Source of the DNA: Lachnospiraceae bacterium
Lineage (GTDB): Bacteria > Bacillota > Clostridia > Lachnospirales > Lachnospiraceae
Direction: 5' to 3'
DNA length: 11,362 bases
Assembly: GCA_017961385.1 (NCBI GenBank)
Contig: JAGCXJ010000218.1
Span: 1-11,362, forward strand
Position 1 is the first letter of the stretch, and every line of letters begins with the position of its first letter. Of this stretch, positions 7,220 to 11,362 are shown piece by piece. The notes beneath the pieces were generated by a model that was given only the letters and a program-made list of their open reading frames with translations, searched no databases and was not told the origin of the DNA. The translations under genes were made by a program, and so were the position numbers.

Positions 7220-7639
7220 ATGATGATTTCTACCAGGGGCAGATATGCTCTAAGAGTGATGTTGGACCTTGCCCAGCACAAGGATGAAAGTGAATATATT
7301 CCGATGAAGGAAGTTGCTGCCAGGCAGGAAATAAGCCTTAAATATCTGGAAAAGATCCTTCCTCTTTTGGTAAAGGAGAAGCTTGTCGAGGGCGTTCACG
7401 GAAAAGGCGGCGGATACAGACTCACCAAAAGACCGGATGAATATGTCGTTGGAGAGATCATAAGACTTACTGAGGGCAATCTTGCTCCGGTATCGTGTCT
7501 TGAATGCGAAGACGTAAAATGTGAAAGAAAAGACGACTGTCTTACGATCCCGATGTGGACAACGCTCGACATGATGATAAACGACTTCTTTGATTCCATA
7601 ACACTTGACGATCTGTTAAATAAAAAAGTAGAAGTATGA
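7220..7639 (+). CDS. Rrf2-family transcriptional regulator with IscR-like cysteines
   Basis: This 139-aa regulator starts MMISTRGRYALRVMLDLA, typical of Rrf2/CymR/IscR proteins; ATG 7223 is an alternative start. A winged helix-turn-helix covers about residues 2-70, with SLKYLEKILPLL as the recognition region and the wing GVHGKGGGYRL. A cysteine group follows: C93, C96, C101 and C107 (SCLECEDVKCERKDDC). It resembles the Fe-S ligands of IscR and is absent from the B. subtilis cysteine regulator CymR. An [Fe-S] or redox sensing role is likely but inferred. It is the last gene of the metY-cysK operon, so the obvious targets are this operon's own promoter and other cysteine or Fe-S genes. Whether to call it IscR or CymR cannot be settled here. 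Confidence 0.92.
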   Translation: MMISTRGRYALRVMLDLAQHKDESEYIPMKEVAARQEISLKYLEKILPLLVKEKLVEGVHGKGGGYRLTKRPDEYVVGEIIRLTEGNLAPVSCLECEDVKCERKDDCLTIPMWTTLDMMINDFFDSITLDDLLNKKVEV

Positions 7640-7643
7640 AAAA

Positions 7644-7682
7644 ATCCCTGTTAAGTATAAGGCTTAACAGGGATCATTTTTT
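7644..7682. terminator. Bidirectional intrinsic terminator
   Basis: A perfect 12-bp stem, ATCCCTGTTAAG (7644-7655) and CTTAACAGGGAT (7663-7674), has a 7-nt loop. On the + strand it is followed by CATTTTTT (rrf2 side). On the - strand it is followed by six T (complement of 7638-7643), so it can end transcripts from both directions, including the possible mini-ORF. Confidence 0.92.
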
Positions 7683-7718
7683 GAACAGATAGTCACGAAT
7701 CACGTATTCCTTTGACAT
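7674..7718 (-). CDS. Possible 14-codon small ORF
   Basis: The minus strand reads MSKEYVIRDYLFKK then TGA. Its ATG (7718-7716) is preceded by GAGGTGAT with 7-nt spacing, a better ribosome site than many genes here have. Its stop touches the bidirectional terminator hairpin, and two identical palindromes lie directly upstream. The peptide is charged and without a signal sequence; I do not recognise it. It could be a real small protein, a leader peptide, or a leftover 5' end of a lost gene. No clear promoter with good spacing was found; TAAAAT at 7773-7768 is a weak -10 candidate between the two palindromes. Confidence 0.4.
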   Translation of the reverse strand: MSKEYVIRDYLFKK

Positions 7719-7736
7719 TAGATCACCTCAATTCTA

Positions 7737-7790
7737 TTTACCCACAAAATTTGTGGGAAAACAATGCATTTTACCCACAAAATTTGTGGG
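7737..7790. repeat. Two identical 21-bp palindromic repeats (tandem operator-like sites)
   Basis: Copies at 7737-7757 and 7770-7790 are identical. Each contains the near-perfect palindrome CCCACAAAATTTGTGGG (7741-7757 and 7774-7790), 8 bp per arm around a central base, preceded by TTTA. The period is 33 bp, about three helical turns, which puts both sites on one DNA face. This is typical of a dimeric regulator's operators. They lie upstream of the minus-strand mini-ORF. I do not recognise the motif. As RNA each could fold into a 7-bp hairpin. Confidence 0.85.
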
Positions 7791-7807
7791 TTTATATAAA
7801 AGGCAAC

Positions 7808-7838
7808 AAAAAATGGCGGCTGCAAAAATGCAACCGCC
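7808..7838 (-). terminator. Terminator of the small membrane protein operon
   Basis: On the minus strand GGCGGTTGC (7838-7830) pairs with GCAGCCGCC (7823-7815) with one G-U pair and the loop ATTTTT, followed by ATTTTTTG. It lies about 40 nt beyond the stop at 7877. Confidence 0.88.
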
Positions 7839-7876
7839 TTAAACTGTCCGTATCAGATCTGCTTCTTTAATGCTGC

Positions 7877-8164
7877 CTATAGAGTTCCCTTCGGATCGCT
7901 TATCAAAAGGCGAACGATCCAGATGATGAGACCCAGGGCAACTACGCAGAGACCAAGAAATGCGTCGTTAAGCATATCAGCACCCGCAGGAGCAAAATAC
8001 TCAGCCTCAAGCTCCGCAAATTCAAAGATCGCATCAACAAACCACATGATGGAAGCACCCCAGAACATGAGTGCCAGTGATCCGAGCTGCAGAGTATCAT
8101 CCTTTCTTACATACCATTTATATGTAACAAACAAAGCTGCAAAAACCGTTATAAGTAATGTCAT
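7877..8164 (-). CDS. Small three-helix membrane protein of unknown function
   Basis: I do not recognise a named family. The 95-residue protein is very hydrophobic, with likely membrane helices at about 2-19, 27-50 and 68-88. The second helix carries acidic residues, GASIMWFVDAIFEF (D44, E48), and the loop 51-66 is acidic. The start is ATG 8164, with AAGGAGG 5 nt upstream that overlaps the TAA stop of the preceding gene, so the two are translationally linked. A terminator follows. The plus-strand frame over it lacks a ribosome site and has no membrane pattern, so the minus strand is the coding one. Strict pairing with the upstream membrane protein suggests that the two form a complex; that is inference. 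Confidence 0.8.
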   Translation of the reverse strand: MTLLITVFAALFVTYKWYVRKDDTLQLGSLALMFWGASIMWFVDAIFEFAELEAEYFAPAGADMLNDAFLGLCVVALGLIIWIVRLLISDPKGTL

Positions 8165-8174
8165 AGATGCCTCC

Positions 8175-8549
8175 TTACTGCACGCTGTCTGCGGGCTTAT
8201 TAGCCTTCTTTACAACTGAGTCTGCTACAAGGCACATTCCTACCCATACAAGAGTAACCAAAACTGCCATGCATACACCGACGGTCGCCATCTCATGGAA
8301 CATCTCCGCCGCATCGCCCGGATCTGCCATGGCCGTCAGGAACGGGAACCACGGAACCACCTCGCCGTGCCATATATGCTCGAATGCAAGCAGGATCGCA
8401 CCGCCCCACAGCATTGATGAAAGCCACTTAAGCTTTCTGCTCATGGGAATGTGTTCGCTTTTTGCTTCTGTCGTATCTTTTTTTGATTCTACCTTCTGGG
8501 CTGCGGAAACAACTACTGCCTCAGCTGCGCTCACGATAAAACAAGCCAT
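8175..8549 (-). CDS. Small membrane protein with conserved-looking EHIWHGE motif, unknown function
   Basis: This 124-aa protein begins MACFIVSAAEAVVV, a short hydrophobic segment, then has a charged stretch (19-40) with many Lys and Glu. Two membrane helices follow: about 42-60 (LKWLSSMLWGGAILLAFEHIW) and about 88-110 (ATVGVCMAVLVTLVWVGMCL). Between them lie HGEVVPWFPFLTAM and DAAEMFHEMATVG. The His and Glu residues at the membrane edge (E57, H58, H61, E63, H85, E86) could bind a metal or handle protons, but no function can be assigned. I recall similar proteins in other Clostridia annotated only as hypothetical. GGGAGG lies 7 nt before the ATG. It is first in a two-gene operon with its own promoter and terminator. 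Confidence 0.82.
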   Translation of the reverse strand: MACFIVSAAEAVVVSAAQKVESKKDTTEAKSEHIPMSRKLKWLSSMLWGGAILLAFEHIWHGEVVPWFPFLTAMADPGDAAEMFHEMATVGVCMAVLVTLVWVGMCLVADSVVKKANKPADSVQ

Positions 8550-8590
8550 ATTTTTTCCTCCCTGATAAGTCAGATTTAATCAACATCTTC

Positions 8591-8619
8591 ATTATAATAT
8601 ATAATCACTCTCCAAAAAA
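8591..8619 (-). promoter_or_regulatory. Promoter of the membrane protein pair
   Basis: The minus strand has a perfect TATAAT (8596-8591) with TTTTTT 17 nt upstream (8619-8614) as a weak -35. It would give a leader of about 35 nt before ATG 8549. Confidence 0.45.
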
Positions 8620-8680
8620 GAGATTTGTATAAAACAAACAAGAAAGTAGCGAATTTTAAAATGATGAGCGATTTTTTTCT

Positions 8681-8709
8681 TTGAGGTTTGTACTGATACG
8701 TGATATACT
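8681..8709 (+). promoter_or_regulatory. Strong promoter of the fba operon
   Basis: TTGAGG (8681-8686), exactly 17 nt of spacer, then TATACT (8704-8709) with an extended TGA (8701-8703). Transcription should start near 8716. A T-run (8671-8677) lies just upstream of the -35. Confidence 0.7.
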
Positions 8710-8710
8710 A

Positions 8711-8739
8711 TGAGCGTACGGTCATCTGACCATATCTCA
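8711..8739 (+). promoter_or_regulatory. Imperfect inverted repeat at the fba transcription start
   Basis: TGAG...TA.GGTC (8711-8723) and GACC.TA...CTCA (8728-8739) pair around ATCT with small internal bulges. The repeat begins 1 nt after the -10 and covers the predicted start, so it could be an operator. As RNA it would be only partly included in the transcript. Confidence 0.3.
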
Positions 8740-8772
8740 AATAATATTTTTCAAAGAAAGGAAATTAAAATA

Positions 8773-9741
8773 ATGGCTTTAGTAACAACCAAAGAGATGT
8801 TTAAGAAGGCTTATGACGGCGGTTACGCTGTTGGTGCTTTCAACGTTAACAACATGGAGATCGTTCAGGGTATCACAGAGGCAGCCGGAGAGCTCAACAG
8901 CCCTGTTATCCTTCAGGTTTCCAAGGGTGCGCGTGCTTACGCAAACCACACTTATCTTGTAAAGCTCGTTGAAGCTGCAGTAGAAGAGAATCCTCAGATC
9001 CCGATAGCTCTTCACCTTGATCACGGTGATACATTCGAGCTGTGCAAGAGCTGTATCGACGGCGGTTTCACATCTGTCATGATCGATGCATCTTCTAAGT
9101 CTTTCGAAGACAACATCGCACTCACAAAGCAGGTTGTTGAGTACGCTCACGACCACGGCGTAGTTGTTGAGGCAGAGCTTGGTACACTTGCTGGTATCGA
9201 GGATGAAGTAGTAGTTGAAGCCGGTCACGAAGCTTACACACGTCCTGAAGAAGTTGAAGAGTTCGTTGACAGAACAGGCTGTGACTCACTTGCTATCGCT
9301 ATCGGTACAAGCCACGGCGCTTACAAGTTCACTGCTGCACAGTGCACAAGAAATGCTGACGGAATCCTTGTTCCCCCTCCGCTTCGTTTCGACGTATTAG
9401 AGGAGTGCATCAAGAGACTTCCCGGATTCCCGATCGTTTTACACGGTTCATCATCAGTTCCTCAGGAATTCGTAAAGATGGTTAACCAGTACGGCGGAAA
9501 CATGCCCGATGCTGTAGGTATTCCGGAAGAGCAGCTTCGTCAGGCAGCTAAGCTTGCTGTATGTAAGATCAACATCGATTCAGATATCCGTCTTGCTATG
9601 ACAGGTAACATCAGAAAGTACTTCGCTGAGCATCCTGATCACTTCGATCCCAGACAGTACTTAAAGCCCGCTCGTCAGGCTGTTAAGGACATGGTTGCTC
9701 ACAAGATCATTCACGTACTCGGATCAGACGGCAAGGCCTAA
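8773..9741 (+). CDS. fba: Class II fructose-1,6-bisphosphate aldolase
   Basis: This Zn-dependent enzyme reversibly splits fructose-1,6-bisphosphate into DHAP and glyceraldehyde-3-phosphate in glycolysis and gluconeogenesis. ATG 8773 (MALVTTKEMFKKAYDGGYAVGAFNVNN) is chosen over the in-frame ATG at 8710, because AAAGGAA lies correctly upstream and 8710 directly abuts the -10. Length is 322 aa. Active-site features: LHLDHGD with D83 (catalytic) and the zinc ligand H84; E135 in VVEAELG; the zinc ligand H181 in GTSHGAYK; H224 in IVLHGSSSVP; and NIDSDIR binding the phosphate. Codon use differs from its neighbours (CGT for Arg, GTT for Val, GCT for Ala, where others prefer AGA, GTA and GCA), as expected for a very highly expressed gene. 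A 73-aa gene follows 14 nt later. Confidence 0.96.
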   Translation: MALVTTKEMFKKAYDGGYAVGAFNVNNMEIVQGITEAAGELNSPVILQVSKGARAYANHTYLVKLVEAAVEENPQIPIALHLDHGDTFELCKSCIDGGFTSVMIDASSKSFEDNIALTKQVVEYAHDHGVVVEAELGTLAGIEDEVVVEAGHEAYTRPEEVEEFVDRTGCDSLAIAIGTSHGAYKFTAAQCTRNADGILVPPPLRFDVLEECIKRLPGFPIVLHGSSSVPQEFVKMVNQYGGNMPDAVGIPEEQLRQAAKLAVCKINIDSDIRLAMTGNIRKYFAEHPDHFDPRQYLKPARQAVKDMVAHKIIHVLGSDGKA

Positions 9742-9755
9742 GGAGAATATAAACC

Positions 9756-9977
9756 ATGGATGTAAAAGAAAAGATCAACGAGATAGTCGAAAAAGTAAAG
9801 AAGGATCCGAAGTTCATGGAAGAGTTTAAGAAGGATCCTGTAAAAGCAGTTGAATCTGTAGTGGGAGTAGATCTTCCCGATGATGCCGTAAACAAGGTTG
9901 TTGCAGGCGTTAAAGGAAAGGTTACACTCGATAAGGCAGCCGGTGTGATGGACGCCTTAAAGAATCTCTCAAAATAA
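9756..9977 (+). CDS. 73-residue helical protein of unknown function
   Basis: The start at ATG 9756 uses TAAGGAG, which overlaps the fba stop codon, so it is in the fba operon and probably well expressed. The protein is Lys/Glu/Val-rich, without a signal peptide or cysteine, and predicted largely helical: MDVKEKINEIVEKVKKDPKF, then MEEFKKDPVKAVESVVGVDL, PDDAVNKVVAGVKGKVTLDK and AAGVMDALKNLSK. The pattern DPxFxxxFxxDPxxAxE...G-V-x-L-P resembles the nitrile-hydratase-like/Nif11 leader peptides of some peptide natural products. No modifying enzyme or exporter is seen here, and there is no obvious core peptide with Cys/Ser/Thr. I therefore leave it as a small protein of unknown function. It is followed by a terminator. 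Confidence 0.85.
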   Translation: MDVKEKINEIVEKVKKDPKFMEEFKKDPVKAVESVVGVDLPDDAVNKVVAGVKGKVTLDKAAGVMDALKNLSK

Positions 9978-9988
9978 CACATAAAGAT

Positions 9989-10026
9989 AAGCCGACAGGT
10001 CTAGGATCTGTCGGCTTCTTTCTTTT
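9989..10026 (+). terminator. Intrinsic terminator of the fba operon
   Basis: AAGCCGACAGGTC (9989-10001) pairs with GATCTGTCGGCTT (10005-10017), 13 bp including one G-U, with a TAG triloop, followed by CTTTCTTTT. It lies 11 nt after the stop. On the other strand the U-run is weak, so it may only partly stop the converging channel transcript, for which no separate terminator was found. Confidence 0.9.
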
Positions 10027-10058
10027 ATCAGTGTATTTTACAAATCACGTTATTAAAA

Positions 10059-11015
10059 CTATCTTCGCAGGTAAATGACAAGCTCGTCATTTTCTTTCAG
10101 CCTGCTGTTATCCTTGGGATCTATTGCCTTTCCGTTTCTGAAGATATTGATGATCTCCATCTGAGGCGGCAGGATCACTTCACCTACCTTCATGCCGACC
10201 CACGGATGATCCTCACCCAGTGTAGGGGTTACAAAGTTGATCGCCTTGTCATCGATCGTACCGCCTTCCTTAAGATGACTGTAACGGTCAACAAAGGCTG
10301 CACTGATGATACCGGTAGGTATGGCAACAAGACCGACACCCAAGAATGATATGAGGATCGCGAGCATCTTTCCGACAGTCGTTATCGGATATACATCTCC
10401 GTATCCTATGGTAAGAAGGGTGGAAGCGGACCACCACAGTCCCGAGAATGCATTCTGAAAATGATCCGGCTGTGCTTCATGCTCCACGCTGTACATGCAC
10501 ATGCTCGCTGCCAGCATGAAGATCATTACTATGCACATAGAGGATATGAGCTGATTCTTCTTTTCCTTTATTACATCGATAATGACATTGAAAGCATCAT
10601 ACTGGGCATTTACCCTGAAGAGCTTAAAGATCCTTATTACCCTGAACATCCTGAATGCAACGGCTCCCGCAGGGAAGAATACCGGCAGGAAGTAGGGTAA
10701 AAACGAAAACAGATCTATAAGTCCCGAAGCGGAAAGCGCAAACGAGAGGGCTGCCTTTGCCTTGCTCTTGTCAGGATACAGATATTCTGATGTTAAGACT
10801 CTTAAGATATATTCAACGGCAAATATGATGACTGTAACAAGCTCTGCATAATTTAAGATACTTTCATAGCCCTTTGCCTGTTCAAATGTTGAAAAGAACG
10901 TGACAAAGAGATTGACTAGGATGACTATGACAATACCTATATCAAAGGCATAGCTGGGGATATCGTTTCTTGAGCCTATCTGTATTATATTGAAGATCTT
11001 CTTTTTAACATTCAT
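10059..11015 (-). CDS. Voltage-gated-type potassium channel with TrkA-C-like domain
   Basis: This 318-aa membrane protein has the six-helix plan of Kv/KvAP-type channels. S1 is about 22-43, S2 55-73, S3 96-112. S4 has Arg/Lys at every third position (R122, R125, R128, K131, R134), S5 is about 155-175, the pore helix is WWSASTL, the selectivity filter is TIGYGD (202-207), and S6 is about 214-241. Residues about 250-318 form a cytoplasmic tail like the TrkA-C/RCK C-lobe (GEDHPWVGMKVGEVILPPQ, ENDELVIYLRR), which usually binds a regulatory ligand. It should conduct K+ in response to voltage. The ATG lies 2 nt after the proC stop with only a weak AAGAAG ribosome site, implying coupling. The stop is TAG. 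Confidence 0.93.
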   Translation of the reverse strand: MNVKKKIFNIIQIGSRNDIPSYAFDIGIVIVILVNLFVTFFSTFEQAKGYESILNYAELVTVIIFAVEYILRVLTSEYLYPDKSKAKAALSFALSASGLIDLFSFLPYFLPVFFPAGAVAFRMFRVIRIFKLFRVNAQYDAFNVIIDVIKEKKNQLISSMCIVMIFMLAASMCMYSVEHEAQPDHFQNAFSGLWWSASTLLTIGYGDVYPITTVGKMLAILISFLGVGLVAIPTGIISAAFVDRYSHLKEGGTIDDKAINFVTPTLGEDHPWVGMKVGEVILPPQMEIINIFRNGKAIDPKDNSRLKENDELVIYLRR

Positions 11016-11017
11016 AT

Positions 11018-11362
11018 CTATGAGTTCTTCTTAAAATCCATTATCGCATCAACTGAGCTTATGCATGCGTTTCTAAGTCCGTTCTTTTCAAGGGCAGCTA
11101 CGCCTCTTATCGTCGTACCGTTTGGAGAGCATACCGCATCCTTGAGTACTGCGGGATGAGAGCCGCTTATCTGCTGCAGCTTTGCACTTCCGAGCATTGT
11201 CTGAGCAACAAGCCTGTATGCCATATCTCTTCCTATTCCATACTTTACTGCTGCATCGGCATAGCTTTCCATAACAAGATCCATGAATGCGGGACCGCAT
11301 CCGCTTATCGCTCCGCCTATTCCCATGAGCTCGGTGGGAATGACTTCAACTATTCCGAGAGA
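11018..11362 (-). CDS. proC: Pyrroline-5-carboxylate reductase, C-terminal part (5' end outside window)
   Basis: ProC reduces pyrroline-5-carboxylate to proline with NAD(P)H, the last step of proline synthesis. The frame is open to the window edge: 114 of the usual roughly 265 residues are visible, and the N-terminal Rossmann domain is outside. The dimerisation domain signatures are clear: SGCGPAFMDLVMESYADAAV, the family's GSGPAY region (here GCGPAF), YRLVAQTMLGSAKL, then HPAVLKDAVCSPNGTTIRG and ALEKNGLRNACISSV. An internal ATG at 11326 is not the true start, since the same frame continues upstream as IVEVIPTEL. It ends with TAG, 2 nt before the potassium channel gene. Confidence 0.93.
   Translation of the reverse strand, partial: SLGIVEVIPTELMGIGGAISGCGPAFMDLVMESYADAAVKYGIGRDMAYRLVAQTMLGSAKLQQISGSHPAVLKDAVCSPNGTTIRGVAALEKNGLRNACISSVDAIMDFKKNS

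Noticed and set aside
7712..7740. Plus-strand promoter TTGACA-17-TATTTA
   Set aside because: TTGACA is the complement of the mini-ORF's ATGTCAA, the -10 matches only 3 of 6, and no gene or U-tailed terminator lies downstream on that strand.
7923..8565. Two plus-strand frames opposite the small membrane proteins
   Set aside because: They have no good ribosome sites and Ser/Thr/Pro-rich low-information sequence, while the minus-strand frames have coupled ribosome sites, membrane helices and a matching terminator.
8624..8638. TTTGT-ATAAA-ACAAA inverted repeat between the divergent promoters
   Set aside because: Short, AT-rich and easily due to chance.
8779..9228. 149-codon minus-strand frame inside fba
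   Set aside because: It is the shadow of a strongly biased, highly conserved gene.

Overview
The window looks like chromosomal DNA of a low-to-mid GC Firmicute, most likely a Lachnospiraceae/Clostridia member. The reasons are strong AGGAGG-type ribosome sites, heavy AGA and ATA codon use, housekeeping proteins of clostridial type, U-tailed intrinsic terminators, and a glutamine synthetase gene paired with an ANTAR regulator. No rRNA, tRNA, CRISPR array, transposase or phage gene was seen.

Layout, left to right. (1) 1-1459 (+): the end of a tryptophan operon, trpB (5'-truncated by the window) overlapping trpA. trpA carries an in-frame TAG at codon 61 but is otherwise intact. (2) 1478-3411 (+): an extended -10 promoter, a leader hairpin with an ANTAR-type hexaloop, a divergent class I glutamine synthetase, and an ANTAR protein with a degenerate receiver domain. 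This looks like a self-contained nitrogen-control module. (3) 3509-4833 (+): purA with a strong terminator. (4) 4849-7682 (+): a sulfur operon of O-acetylhomoserine sulfhydrylase, cysteine synthase and an Rrf2-family regulator with an IscR-like cysteine cluster. It has a recognisable promoter with inverted repeats over it and ends in a bidirectional terminator. (5) 7674-7838: a compact intergenic region with two identical 21-bp palindromic repeats and a possible 14-codon minus-strand ORF. (6) 7877-8619 (-): two small membrane proteins of unknown function in one operon. (7) 8681-10026 (+): a strong promoter, class II fructose-bisphosphate aldolase with codon use typical of high expression, and a 73-residue protein. 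(8) 10059-11362 (-): the 3' part of proC followed 2 nt later by a voltage-gated-type potassium channel with a TrkA-C-like tail.

Most genes are core metabolism: Trp, Gln, AMP, Cys/Met, Pro and glycolysis. The points worth a second look are: the trpA amber codon; a GS-like enzyme that keeps its metal and glutamate ligands but has lost several residues of the ammonium site, paired with an ANTAR regulator and a matching RNA hairpin; the tandem palindromes; and the uncharacterised small proteins. All family assignments and alignments were made by eye from memory of the families, with no database search.
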